Source: Duganella sp. 1411
GTDB taxonomy: Bacteria; Pseudomonadota; Gammaproteobacteria; Burkholderiales; Burkholderiaceae_D
Assembly (NCBI RefSeq): GCF_017833525.1
Contig: NZ_JAFICD010000001.1
Coordinates: 1-64,000, forward strand
Length of the DNA: 64,000 bases
Direction of reading: 5' to 3'
Part shown: positions 43,236 to 52,412 of the stretch, piece after piece
Position numbering within the stretch: the stretch's first letter is position 1
How the letters are laid out: every line of letters starts with the position of its first letter
Notes under the pieces: generated by a model
Databases searched by the model: none
What the model was told of the DNA's origin: nothing
What the model saw: only the letters and a program-made list of their open reading frames with translations
Position numbers and translations under genes: made by a program

Positions 43236-45734
43236 ATGCGGATGGCGATTATCGGCTTTGCCGGCGGGGCGGCGTTCTTGCAGACGCGAGCGATGTTGCC
43301 CGCCATCTCGGTCATGGCGTGGGCTGTCGGATTTCTGTCGGCATGGCTGGCGCTTTGGCAGCTAGCAAGCAAGCGGCGGTTAATTGACGATGGCGCGCTT
43401 CGACATCGGGTTTGGGGAGCGACGCACGCTGTGCTGGTCGGCGCCATCGTTGGATTTTACTGGGCGGCCTGGCTGGCGCACGGGGTGTTGTCATCGCAAC
43501 TGGCGAGCGCGGACGAGGGCCGCGATTTCACGGTGATCGGCACCGTCGACAATTTGCCTTATCGTTTCGCGCAGGGCGCACGCTTCAACTTTGCGGTGGA
43601 GCGGGTGCTGGATGGAGGTGGCGCCGCTGGGACGCCGCCGCCCGTGCCAGCAAGGGTCCCGCCGCGCATCGCGCTGTCCTGGTATGCCGGTTTCCGCGAT
43701 CAGGTGACCGAGGTGGGGGACGTGCAACCGGGCGAGCGCTGGCAGTTGACGGTTCGCCTCCAGCGCCCCCATGGCAACGCCAACGAATACGGTTTCGATT
43801 ACGAGGCTTGGCTGCTGGAGCAGGGCGTGCGGGCGACCGGCTATGTTCGGCCGCATCCCGCAAACCGCCGGCTGGATAGTTTCGTCTTCAGCGCCTCCAA
43901 CCTTATCGAGCATGGTCGTGCCGCGCTGCGGGCGCGCATTCTGGCGGCGCTGCCGGACAAACCCTATGCCGGCGTGATCGTCGCGCTGGTGGTCGGCGAC
44001 CAGCGCGGCATCGACCAATCGGACTGGAAGGTCTTCACCAATACCGGCATTGGTCATCTTGTCAGCATCAGCGGATTGCACATCACGATGGTGGCTGGTT
44101 TGTTCGCGCTCGCCGCGTTCACGTTGTGGCGGCACTCGTTTTTCACGCGGGCGCAATTGCCGCTGCTGCTGCCCGCGCAAAAGGTCGCGGCACTGGTCGG
44201 CGCGGCGGTCGCCTTGTTTTACGTGCTGTTGGCCGGATTTGGCGTGCCGGCGCAGCGCACCCTGTACATGCTGATCGTGGTCGCCGTCGCGTTGTGGCTG
44301 AATCGCATCGCCAGCGTGTCGCATGTGCTGTGCACAGCGCTCGGCGTGGTGGTGCTTCTGGACCCGTGGGCGGTTTTGTGGCCGGGCTTTTGGCTGTCGT
44401 TCGGCGCGGTGGCCGTGATCTTGTATTCGACTGTCGGCCGGACCACGCTGCGCCAGGCCCGCGGCGCGCCCGGCGCGGCCGACGCCTCGCAGCCGGGCGC
44501 GCCGACGTGGGGCGCTCGATGCTGGCAGGCCTTGCGCGTCGGCGCGCACACGCAGTACGCCGTCACGCTCGGGCTGGTGCCGCTGACGATGCTGTTGTTC
44601 GGGCAGGTCTCCGTCGTCAGCCCGCTGGCAAACGCGGTGGCGATTCCGTTGATCAGTCTTGTCGTCACTCCGCTGGCGCTGGTCGGCAGCATGCTGCCGC
44701 TGCCGATGGCCGGCTTCGTCCTCGGCTTGGCGCATCTGTTGGTGGAGTGGCTGACCATCTGCCTGCAGTGGTTCAGCGGCTTGCGGTTTGCCGTCTGGCG
44801 GGCGCCGACGCCGCCATTGTGGCTGTTTTGCTGGACGATGTTCGGCACCCTGTGGCTGCTGGCGCCGCGGGGTTGGCCGGCGCGCTGGCTCGGTCTGGCG
44901 ACATGGATACCGTTGCTGGCTGCGGAGCCGTCGCACCCCGACCCTGGCCGCATGACCGTTACCGCCTTCGACGTCGGACAGGGCATGGCACTGCTGATCG
45001 AAACCAGCCATCATCGGCTGCTTTACGATACCGGCCCAAGCTACGGCCCCGAGATCAACGCCGGCGGTCGCGTCATCCTGCCGTATCTGCGGGCGCGCGG
45101 CATCGCCTCGCTCGACGGCATGATCGTCAGCCACAGCGACGCCGACCACTCGGGCGGCGCGCTGTCCGTGCTCGATGGCTTGCGCGTCGATTGGGTGCTG
45201 GCGTCGCTCATGACGAATCACCCGATCATGGAGGCGGCGCGCCGGCACGTGCGGTGTGCCGCCGGGCAGGCGTGGACCTGGGACGGCGTGCGCTTCGAGA
45301 TACTGCATCCGCTGGGCGCCAGCTACGCGGACGCGTCGCTCAAGCCCAATGCGCGCGGCTGTACACTGAAGATCACGGCCGGCGGCAAATCGATGCTGCT
45401 GGCGGGCGATATCGAGGCGTTGCAGGAGTCGCAGCTAGTGCTGCGTGACCGCGAACGGCTGCGCGCCGATGTCCTGCTGGTGCCGCACCACGGCAGCGGC
45501 ACCAGTTCGACGCCGGATTTTTTACAGGCCGTCAATCCGGCGGTGGCGGTTTTTCAGGTTGGCTACCGCAACCGCTACCAACACCCTAAAAAAGAAGTGT
45601 ACGAGCGCTATGGCGAGCTGCAAATCCAACGCCTGCGCACCGATCAAACCGGCGCCCTGACGCTCGACTTCGGCCAGACGATCCGCATCGCCAGTTACCG
45701 CGAGACGCACGCCCGCTACTGGTACGGCCGCTAA
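43236..45734 (+). CDS. comEC: DNA internalisation-related competence protein ComEC/Rec2
   Basis: An 832-residue inner-membrane channel for uptake of single-stranded DNA in natural transformation. The N-terminal DUF4131/OB region is followed by the competence domain (GHLVSISGLHITMVAGL, a hallmark) and many TM helices, then a C-terminal metallo-beta-lactamase-like domain (FDVGQGMALLIET, SHSDADHSGG, VLLVPHHGSGTSST). Start ATG 43236 has GGGG 5 bases upstream and the corresponding ATG is conserved in the decayed second copy at 46669. GTG 43230 is an alternative. The stop is 15 bp before a palindromic repeat. Confidence 0.93.
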   Translation: MRMAIIGFAGGAAFLQTRAMLPAISVMAWAVGFLSAWLALWQLASKRRLIDDGALRHRVWGATHAVLVGAIVGFYWAAWLAHGVLSSQLASADEGRDFTVIGTVDNLPYRFAQGARFNFAVERVLDGGGAAGTPPPVPARVPPRIALSWYAGFRDQVTEVGDVQPGERWQLTVRLQRPHGNANEYGFDYEAWLLEQGVRATGYVRPHPANRRLDSFVFSASNLIEHGRAALRARILAALPDKPYAGVIVALVVGDQRGIDQSDWKVFTNTGIGHLVSISGLHITMVAGLFALAAFTLWRHSFFTRAQLPLLLPAQKVAALVGAAVALFYVLLAGFGVPAQRTLYMLIVVAVALWLNRIASVSHVLCTALGVVVLLDPWAVLWPGFWLSFGAVAVILYSTVGRTTLRQARGAPGAADASQPGAPTWGARCWQALRVGAHTQYAVTLGLVPLTMLLFGQVSVVSPLANAVAIPLISLVVTPLALVGSMLPLPMAGFVLGLAHLLVEWLTICLQWFSGLRFAVWRAPTPPLWLFCWTMFGTLWLLAPRGWPARWLGLATWIPLLAAEPSHPDPGRMTVTAFDVGQGMALLIETSHHRLLYDTGPSYGPEINAGGRVILPYLRARGIASLDGMIVSHSDADHSGGALSVLDGLRVDWVLASLMTNHPIMEAARRHVRCAAGQAWTWDGVRFEILHPLGASYADASLKPNARGCTLKITAGGKSMLLAGDIEALQESQLVLRDRERLRADVLLVPHHGSGTSSTPDFLQAVNPAVAVFQVGYRNRYQHPKKEVYERYGELQIQRLRTDQTGALTLDFGQTIRIASYRETHARYWYGR

Positions 45735-45748
45735 GTTAGCCCGGTTCT

Positions 45749-45910
45749 CGTAGGGCGGATTAGGCGGAACGCCGTAATCGGCCATCTATGCGCCGCCGGT
45801 AACGCATGCATGGCCGATTACGCTGCGCTCCTAAGGCCTACCGGCAGGTAGGCCGCTTCATCGATGGGCCCCGGGGCGGTTAGCGGGCCTCGCCCGCTAA
45901 CCGCCCTACG
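45749..45910. repeat. Palindromic intergenic repeat, copy B (composite)
   Basis: The left arm CGTAGGGCGGATTAG..CGTAATCGGCCA and inner arm match the other copies. The right half is interrupted after GATTACGCTGCGCT by a different hairpin (AGGCCTACCGGCAGGTAGGCC) and a second inverted repeat (GGGCGGTTAGCGGG..CCCGCTAACCGCCC) before ending in CCGCCCTACG. It looks like a nested or hybrid element. Confidence 0.75.
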
Positions 45911-46017
45911 TGATTCCGGTGGACGCTCAGCCTCGGAGTGAATTAGAGCATCTCCACCAAGTTGCTTACCCGAAGTGCCGTTACAATTGGTCGATAATAA
46001 CCAGACGGAGACCGCTT

Positions 46018-46371
46018 GTGAGCAAGCCCAAGCTGCATTTCGCCCATGCCAACAGCTATCCGGCCGGCGTGTACCGGCAGTTTTTCGATCGACTGAACGA
46101 TCGATTCGACATCCAGGCGCTCGATATGCACGCCCATAATCCGCGCTATCCGGTCTCCGACTGCTGGCCGCTGCTGGTCGACGAGTACATCGCCGAACTG
46201 ACCGCGCGTTACACCGAGCCGGTGATCCTGGTCGGGCATTCGCTTGGCGGCATGCTGAGTTTATTGGTCGCCCACGCGCGGCCGGACCTGGTGCGCTCAT
46301 GGGAGACCAGTCAATCGGGCCACGCGCACACGCAGGCGCTGGTGGGCGGCCATTTCCGCCTGACTCCCGGT
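46018..46371 (+). pseudogene. Alpha/beta hydrolase, internally deleted duplicate
   Basis: A near-identical copy of the 5' part of the gene at 48475, with GTG start and the same upstream promoter-like sequence. It keeps the nucleophile elbow VGHSLGG. After PDLVR it jumps straight to SWETSQSGHAHTQALVG, losing about 120 codons that include the cap region, and then runs out of frame into a fragment of the CsgG-like gene. The resulting chimeric frame closes at 46461 and cannot encode a folded hydrolase. Confidence 0.8.
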
Positions 46372-46464
46372 GGCCATCGGCGAGAAAGTCGAAGCGGAAG
46401 CGGCCGACTACATGATCACCGGCTCGGCGCGTGGCGGTCAAGGCGACTGACGTTTCCGTGAAAT
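46371..46464 (+). pseudogene. 3' fragment of the CsgG-like gene
   Basis: Two short blocks match the intact gene: one like 40598-40645 (KKVEAEAADYMITGS) and one like the last 35 bp before its stop (VAVKATDVSVK). They are joined by a deletion. The fragment is followed by a diverged copy of that gene's terminator. Confidence 0.8.
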
Positions 46465-46491
46465 AAGCATCGCGCTTTATTGGCGGTATCG

Positions 46492-46528
46492 AACGGAGGC
46501 GGGACGAATCCTGCCGCCGTTTTTTTTC
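46492..46528 (+). terminator. Duplicated terminator of the decayed CsgG-like copy
   Basis: Imperfect stem AACGGAGGCGGGA / TCCTGCCGCCGTT followed by eight Ts. It corresponds to 41064-41098 downstream of the intact gene. Confidence 0.65.
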
Positions 46529-46668
46529 GTTGCGCTCCGAAAAGAGTAGCTTGGATCCTGATCAAAGGTCGTAGCGACGGGGTGAATGCGCCGCCCAGGG
46601 TTGCTTAGTATCGCTGTGGCGGTCAAAACAGATTTGACCGAATGCGAGAACGACGCGCGGGGGAAGCG

Positions 46669-47010
46669 ATGCGGATGGCGACAATCGGCTTTGCGGCGGG
46701 GGCGGCGTTGTTGCAGACGCAGGCCGCGCGCTGCCCGTGGCCTCGCCTCCACGATTGCCGTTGCGTTAGGAGTCGTGTCGGCGTGGCTGATCGCTTGGCA
46801 GTTTGCGATCAAGCGCGGCTTGCCGGTCGGTGGCGCGCTCTGGCAGATTGGCTCACATCTGTCGGCTGGCGTGATCATCGGTCTTTGCTGGGCCGCCCGG
46901 GTGGCCCAAGGCGAATGCCGGTCCCGCCGCGCATCGCGCTGCCCTGGTATGCCGGTTTCCGCGATCAGGTGACCGAGGTGGGGGACGTGCAACCAGGCGA
47001 GCGCTCGCCG
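46669..47010 (+). pseudogene. comEC: 5' fragment of comEC
   Basis: Starts at an ATG equivalent to 43236 (ATGCGGATGGCGA, IGFAAGAALLQT) and follows the intact gene with substitutions and frameshifts. It contains a deletion of roughly 170 bp, then [28 protein letters not shown], and stops where an IS66 remnant begins. The upstream non-coding sequence (from about 46559) also matches that of intact comEC. Confidence 0.8.
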
Positions 47011-47014
47011 GCGC

Positions 47015-47215
47015 CGACAGCGGCGGCGAAGGGCTGCCGCGATCTACTCGCTGATCGGCACAGCCAAGCTGAACGCTGTCGACCCCGAAGCCTGGTTGCG
47101 CCACGTGCTGACGTATATTGCCGATCATCCCGTCAACCGGGTTGATGATTTCTTGCCCTGGAACTGCAATTTACCAGCAGCCCTCTGAGATCACGCCGCT
47201 TCCCAGCGGTGTGAC
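47015..47215 (+). mobile_element. IS66-family remnant (3' end of tnpC)
   Basis: One frame with a single-base gap encodes the typical IS66 TnpC C terminus ([21 protein letters not shown], then [23 protein letters not shown]) and stops at TGA 47186-47188. The following CACGCCGCTTCCCAGCGGTGTG hairpin is also usual at IS66 right ends. The rest of the element is gone. Confidence 0.75.
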
Positions 47216-47292
47216 GTTATCATCGATCAAATCGCCACGGCACTCAAGACGGCGCTGAGCGGACGCATACTGTCCAACAGACTCGTGGCGAT

Positions 47293-47874
47293 TCAATGTA
47301 CCAAAAGAGACTGAATCTTCATGGTCGCTGCCTTCGGCAGCGGCCCAGGTTTTTCGCCAACTATGCCGATTGTGTATGCCGTTATGAGAGCATTGGTACC
47401 TGGTTTATCGCCGCCGCCATCAGAGAATCCGTAGTATTGTACGTGCGCCTTTCCGTCTCCCGGGATGTCAAAACCCTGATTTTCGACTAGAGGACTTAAG
47501 ATCCACGGCCTCGAGCCTGCTTTCTTGTATCCCTGCGACACGGTTTTGTGGAACGCGACAATGGAGTAAGCGAGGCTCCTGGTGTTATCGATCGGCGAGA
47601 TCCAGTCATCACGACTCCGGGTTCCGTTTCCTCGTACGAGGATTTGTTGTCCAGTGAGGGCGTCACATACGAAAATCATGTTCTCCCACAGCGCCCTTAC
47701 GGTGAACGTCAAGCGCACTGCCTGCCCTTGAGGAACAGTGAACTGTACACGTTGTGCGGGATCAACCCGTACTGGGCCATTAGAACAATCCTCCCCAGCA
47801 ATAGCAGTACCATACAAAACGAAGCTAGCTGCAGCCACGACAAACATTGAAGCGAAGGTTTTTATGCTTAACAT
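47293..47874 (-). CDS. Secreted protein of unknown function
   Basis: A 193-residue protein with a good signal peptide (FVVAAASFVLYGTAIA) and a mature part of beta character, with two Cys (EDCSNG, FVCDAL) and aromatic strands (VQYYGFSDGGG). No family recognised. It lies in the decayed island between the IS66 remnant and repeat copy C, on the opposite strand and with lower GC than its surroundings, so it was probably acquired. The upstream minus-strand frame at 47885-48265 is broken, so this could be the surviving part of a small acquired operon. Confidence 0.6.
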   Translation of the reverse strand: MLSIKTFASMFVVAAASFVLYGTAIAGEDCSNGPVRVDPAQRVQFTVPQGQAVRLTFTVRALWENMIFVCDALTGQQILVRGNGTRSRDDWISPIDNTRSLAYSIVAFHKTVSQGYKKAGSRPWILSPLVENQGFDIPGDGKAHVQYYGFSDGGGDKPGTNALITAYTIGIVGEKPGPLPKAATMKIQSLLVH

Positions 47875-47884
47875 AAGTGAACTC

Positions 47885-48265
47885 CTAAAGGTAAGTATGG
47901 GCAGCTTCTAGGCTTGTTGGCGACCAAACTGCTGCGGAGGTGATTTGCCAGCCATAATAGTTGGTTACATAATCGACCTCCTTTTTGACGTGCGGTGGGG
48001 ATGTGCAGCGAACCGGATAAATTTTAGGGTCCCGGTCCATGGGGCGGAATCCCGCGTTCACGGTACAGAACGCCTGCTCCTGGTCGTCGGCCGCAGCCAG
48101 CCGCACTAAGATGCGAGTTTGGCGCTGCGAGTTGCACGCGAAAAATTGACTAATTCTCCGTTCACATCCTTGATCACCTCCACGTCGGCCGGCGGTCTCA
48201 TAAAGTAGAGCGCAGCACCCTCCATTTTCTCAAATGTTGGAGCCTCCTTCAAACCCGGGGCGATT
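47885..48265 (-). pseudogene. Truncated and frameshifted gene of unknown function
   Basis: Reading the minus strand from repeat copy C, the frame (APGLKEAPTFEKMEG, ALYFMRPPADVEV, NGELVNF) continues after a one-base slip in an A-tract (plus-strand 48141-48145) as FACNSQRQTRILVRL, DDQEQAFCTVNAGFRP and VKKEVDYVTNYYGWQ to the stop at 47885. The 5' end is cut off by the palindromic repeat. Reading all of it as one roughly 120-residue protein needs one added base. Family unknown. Confidence 0.5.
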
Positions 48266-48281
48266 CAGTTAGCCCGGTTTT

Positions 48282-48367
48282 CGTAGGGCGGATTAGGCGG
48301 AACGCCGTAATCCGCCATGAGCCGTCGACGGCGCTTGGCGGATTACGCTGCGCTAATCCGCCCTACG
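48282..48367. repeat. Palindromic intergenic repeat, copy C
   Basis: Arms CGTAGGGCGGATTAG / CTAATCCGCCCTACG with a short GAGCCGTCGACGGCGCT centre. It is preceded by the same GTTAGCCCGGTT as copy B, so copies B and C occupy equivalent positions in the two halves of the duplicated segment. Confidence 0.9.
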
Positions 48368-48474
48368 TGATTCCGTTGGACGCGTAATCCCGGAGTGAAT
48401 TAGAGCATCTCCACCAAGTTGCTTACCCGAAGTGCCGTTACAATTGGTCGATAATAACCATACGGAGACCGCTT

Positions 48475-49323
48475 GTGAGCAAGCCCAAGCTGCATTTCGC
48501 CCATGCCAACAGCTATCCGGCCGGCGTGTACCGACAGTTTTTCGAGCGTCTGAACGATCGATTCGACATCCAGGCGCTCGATATGCACGCCCACAATCCA
48601 CGCTATCCCGTCTCCGACTGCTGGCCGCTGCTGGTCGACGAGTACATCGCCGACCTGACCGCGCGTTACACCGAGCCGGTGATCTTGGTCGGGCACTCGC
48701 TTGGCGGCATGCTCAGTCTATTGGTCGCCCACGCGCGGCCGGACCTGGTGCGCTGCGTCGTCATGCTCGATGCGCCGGTGGTCGGCGGTTGGCGCGCGCT
48801 GGTCTGGCGCACCATTAAACTGCTCGGCAAGGCGTATGACGTGCCGCCGGCTAAATTCTCCAAGCGCCGCCGCAATACGTGGCCCAGCGCGGCGGCCGCG
48901 TACGAGCACTTCGCCGCCAAGGATATCTTCGCGGCTTGGGCGCCCGGCGTGCTGGCCGATTACATCGACAATGGCCTGAAACCGCATCCGGACGGCGTGC
49001 AGCTGCGCTTTACGCGCGAGATCGAGACGGCGGTCTACGCCACCTTGCCGCATCATTTGCCGAAGGTGGTGCGGGGACGCTTCCCGGTGCCGATCGGTTT
49101 CATCGGCGGCACCGATTCGTGGGAGACCAGTCAATCGGGCCACGCGCACACGCAGGCGCTGGTGGGCAGCCATTTCCGGCTGATCCCCGGCGGCCATCTG
49201 TTCCCGATGGAGACGCCGGCGGCGGCGGCCGACGCCACCGCCGACATGATAGCCGGTCTGCTGGACGAACAATCGACCGCCAATGGCGCTAAAAAAGTTC
49301 TTAAATACGGGTCTTTCGCGTAA
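48475..49323 (+). CDS. Alpha/beta-fold hydrolase (intact copy)
   Basis: A 282-residue soluble alpha/beta hydrolase. HAN..PAGVYRQFF at the oxyanion region, the nucleophile elbow VGHSLGGML, a cap domain (about residues 105-200), VPIGFIGGTDSWE with an acidic residue, and the catalytic His in PGGHLFPMETP are all present. The substrate is unknown; esterase or C-C hydrolase are possible. GTG start at 48475 with CGGAG 8 bases upstream. Its first 93 codons are almost identical to the decayed copy at 46018, which indicates recent duplication or gene conversion. dcd follows after 54 bp. Confidence 0.88.
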   Translation: MSKPKLHFAHANSYPAGVYRQFFERLNDRFDIQALDMHAHNPRYPVSDCWPLLVDEYIADLTARYTEPVILVGHSLGGMLSLLVAHARPDLVRCVVMLDAPVVGGWRALVWRTIKLLGKAYDVPPAKFSKRRRNTWPSAAAAYEHFAAKDIFAAWAPGVLADYIDNGLKPHPDGVQLRFTREIETAVYATLPHHLPKVVRGRFPVPIGFIGGTDSWETSQSGHAHTQALVGSHFRLIPGGHLFPMETPAAAADATADMIAGLLDEQSTANGAKKVLKYGSFA

Positions 49324-49377
49324 AATCTCGTCCATTCGGCGCGGTAGCGCCCCCGGTAATTTTAGGAATACCTTGCG

Positions 49378-49944
49378 ATGACGATTAAAAGCGATAAATG
49401 GATACGCCGGATGGCGGAGCAGCATGGGATGATCGAGCCGTTCTTCCCGGACCAAGTGCGCGAGCAGGACGGCCGCAAGGTCATCTCCTACGGCACCTCG
49501 TCGTATGGCTACGATATCCGCTGCGCCGACGAATTCAAGATCTTCACCAACATTAACAGCACCATCGTCGATCCGAAGAACTTCGATTCGAATTCCTTCG
49601 TCGACGTCAAAAGCGACGTTTGCATCATTCCGCCGAATTCCTTCGCGCTAGCCCGCACCATGGAGTATTTCCGTATTCCGCGCAGCGTGCTGACCGTCTG
49701 CCTGGGTAAATCGACGTACGCGCGCTGCGGCATCATCGTCAACGTGACGCCGTTCGAGCCGGAATGGGAAGGCTACGTGACGCTGGAGTTCTCCAACACC
49801 ACGCCGCTGCCGGCCAAAATCTACGCCGGCGAGGGCTGCGCGCAGGTGCTGTTCTTCGAGAGCGATGAAGTGTGCGAGGTGTCGTACAAGGACCGTAACG
49901 GTAAATACCAGGGCCAGCGCGGCGTGACCTTGCCGAAAGCTTAA
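49378..49944 (+). CDS. dcd: dCTP deaminase
   Basis: A 188-residue enzyme converting dCTP to dUTP, the main route to dUMP and thymidylate in proteobacteria. Motifs [12 protein letters not shown], the [10 protein letters not shown] loop, and [20 protein letters not shown] with the catalytic Glu are intact, and the C-terminal [11 protein letters not shown] closes the nucleotide. Length is normal. It has its own short upstream region and converges with the histidine kinase gene. Confidence 0.96.
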   Translation: MTIKSDKWIRRMAEQHGMIEPFFPDQVREQDGRKVISYGTSSYGYDIRCADEFKIFTNINSTIVDPKNFDSNSFVDVKSDVCIIPPNSFALARTMEYFRIPRSVLTVCLGKSTYARCGIIVNVTPFEPEWEGYVTLEFSNTTPLPAKIYAGEGCAQVLFFESDEVCEVSYKDRNGKYQGQRGVTLPKA

Positions 49945-49953
49945 TAGTTCTTT

Positions 49954-51510
49954 TTACTGTAGCTTCACCGGCAGGATCATCTCCACACACAAGCCACCAC
50001 CCGCTCGGTTGGTGGCTTTTATACTTCCGCCGTGCGCTTCGATCACGTGCTGGGCGATCGCCAGTCCCAGGCCGTGGCCTTCGGCGCCGGCGTTACTGGA
50101 TCGGAAGAAGGGCTGGAAGATGGTTTCCAGGTCGGCCGGCGCTACGCCCGGCCCGCGATCGAGCACGCGGATGCATAGCTGGCGGGCGTCGGGCAGGGCA
50201 CGCGCTTGCAGCTGCACTTCGCCACCTTCGGCGCTGTGCTTGATGGCGTTGCGGACCACGTTTTCTATCGCGCGCCCCAGCAGGTCGGCCTGGCCGACCA
50301 CCAGCACGTCGGCCTCGCCCTCGCGCACCACCGTGCGCTGCTGGCTGGCCGCCTCGTAGCTGGCGTCGTCGGCGATCTGCTCCAGTAGATCGGCCATGCT
50401 GATTTCCTCCTGGCTGGCCTTGATCGCGCCGGCCTCCAGGCGCGCCAGGGTCAATAACTCTCCCACCAGTTTGTCCATGCGGACGCTTTCGCGTTCGATG
50501 CGTTCCATCGACGCGGCGATCTTGTCCGGCTGCTGGTGCGCCAGGCCGATCGCCGCCTGCAGGCGCGCCAGCGGCGAACGCAGTTCGTGCGAGACGTCGT
50601 GCAGCAGGCGTGTCTGGCCGTCGATCAGATTGCGCAGGCGCGCCGTCATGCGGTCGAAGTCGCGACCGAGGTCGTTCAGCTCCGTGTGGCTTTTGCCGGA
50701 CGCGCTGACGAAGCGCGGCGCCAGATCGCCACCGGCGGCGGCGTCGAACGCCTGCCGCAAGGCGCGGATCGGCCGCGAAAAATACCAAGCCAGCAGCACC
50801 GAGAACAGCAGGCTGGCGAAGACCGCCGCGACGATCGGTATCCAGGGCGTGAGCGGTTGAAGCCGGGGACCCATCGGGCCGCGCCAGTCGCCGCGCGGGC
50901 CTTGCATGCCTGCCGGCGCGCCGTTGGCGGCGTTGGCTGCCTGCGCCGGCGGCGGGTTGCCGGGACCGGGGCCGTCAGGCGGCGGTTCGCCAGGTCCGCC
51001 GGGCCGGCCGTCGACATTGCCGCCCATCGGCCTGTCCGGCGGCGCCATTTGCTGTTTGTTCAAGCCGGCGAGCAGCTGCCGCGATTCGCTGTCGAAGCCC
51101 CGCTGGCGTTCGGCCCACGGCAGGAAGAGCAGGTAGCGATTGCCTTCCGGGTCGTACACCTGGCGCACCACGCGGCGTTTGCCGTCGTCCTTGAGCAGGG
51201 CGCGCGACTCGCGCAGCATGGCCGGGCTGACGATTCGGCCCAGCATTTCGTGGCCATGATCGTCGACCGCGTAGACGCGCCGGCGGTCCATATTGTCCAG
51301 CATGCGCCGCAAGGCGTTGGTGCCGCCGTATTCCAGCGTCGCGGCGGCGGCGTTGATGGCGATTTCCGCCGGCGGGCTGGTGTCGATGTCCGCCGGGGTG
51401 GCCTTTTGCTGGCTGCGGTCCTTGAGCCAGATGCCGCCGACGACGCCCACGGTCGCCGTCATCTGTGCCAGCAGTATGCACACGAAGAACTTCCAGAACA
51501 GACGGCCCAC
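49954..51510 (-). CDS. cpxA: CpxA-like sensor histidine kinase
   Basis: A 518-residue inner-membrane sensor kinase. It has TM1 at residues 5-28, a periplasmic sensor of about 200 residues with an unusual Pro/Gly-rich segment (GGPGEPPPDGPGPGNPPP), then TM2 (VAAVFASLLFSVLLAWYF), HAMP, HisKA with phospho-acceptor His in HDVSHELRSPLARL, and HATPase motifs (NVVRNAIKHS, DRGPGV, GHGLGLAI). The pairing with a response regulator 3 bp upstream, the divergent CpxP/Spy gene and GTAAA-N5-GTAAA boxes argue for a Cpx-type envelope-stress system rather than RstB. Confidence 0.85.
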   Translation of the reverse strand: MGRLFWKFFVCILLAQMTATVGVVGGIWLKDRSQQKATPADIDTSPPAEIAINAAAATLEYGGTNALRRMLDNMDRRRVYAVDDHGHEMLGRIVSPAMLRESRALLKDDGKRRVVRQVYDPEGNRYLLFLPWAERQRGFDSESRQLLAGLNKQQMAPPDRPMGGNVDGRPGGPGEPPPDGPGPGNPPPAQAANAANGAPAGMQGPRGDWRGPMGPRLQPLTPWIPIVAAVFASLLFSVLLAWYFSRPIRALRQAFDAAAGGDLAPRFVSASGKSHTELNDLGRDFDRMTARLRNLIDGQTRLLHDVSHELRSPLARLQAAIGLAHQQPDKIAASMERIERESVRMDKLVGELLTLARLEAGAIKASQEEISMADLLEQIADDASYEAASQQRTVVREGEADVLVVGQADLLGRAIENVVRNAIKHSAEGGEVQLQARALPDARQLCIRVLDRGPGVAPADLETIFQPFFRSSNAGAEGHGLGLAIAQHVIEAHGGSIKATNRAGGGLCVEMILPVKLQ

Positions 51511-51513
51511 GGG

Positions 51514-52206
<693 letters not shown>

Positions 52207-52272
52207 TTGCCGCGCATTTCTTTCTAAAAGGACTGCCAATCATAACAGCCCGGCCGCAGCCGCCAGCGGCCT

Positions 52273-52287
52273 TTTACCCCGTTTTAC
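52273..52287. promoter_or_regulatory. CpxR-type box 1
   Basis: TTTAC-CCCGT-TTTAC, which on the minus strand is GTAAA-N5-GTAAA, the CpxR consensus. It lies about 65 bp upstream of cpxR, so it probably serves autoregulation. Confidence 0.6.
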
Positions 52288-52326
52288 AACGTATTTCCCA
52301 AGAGTAAATCAACGCGGAATGGGTGC

Positions 52327-52352
52327 TTTACATCGATTTACGTTGTCTTTAC
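52327..52352. promoter_or_regulatory. CpxR-type box 2 (three half-sites)
   Basis: TTTAC-ATCGA-TTTAC (52327-52341) is an exact GTAAA-N5-GTAAA on the minus strand, and a third TTTAC follows at 52348-52352. It lies about 60-85 bp before the Spy/CpxP-like gene. Confidence 0.6.
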
Positions 52353-52412
52353 GGTACTTAACGTGGGGCAACTAGAGAATGACGTCTCCGAATTCAAACA
52401 AGGATGGTTAGC

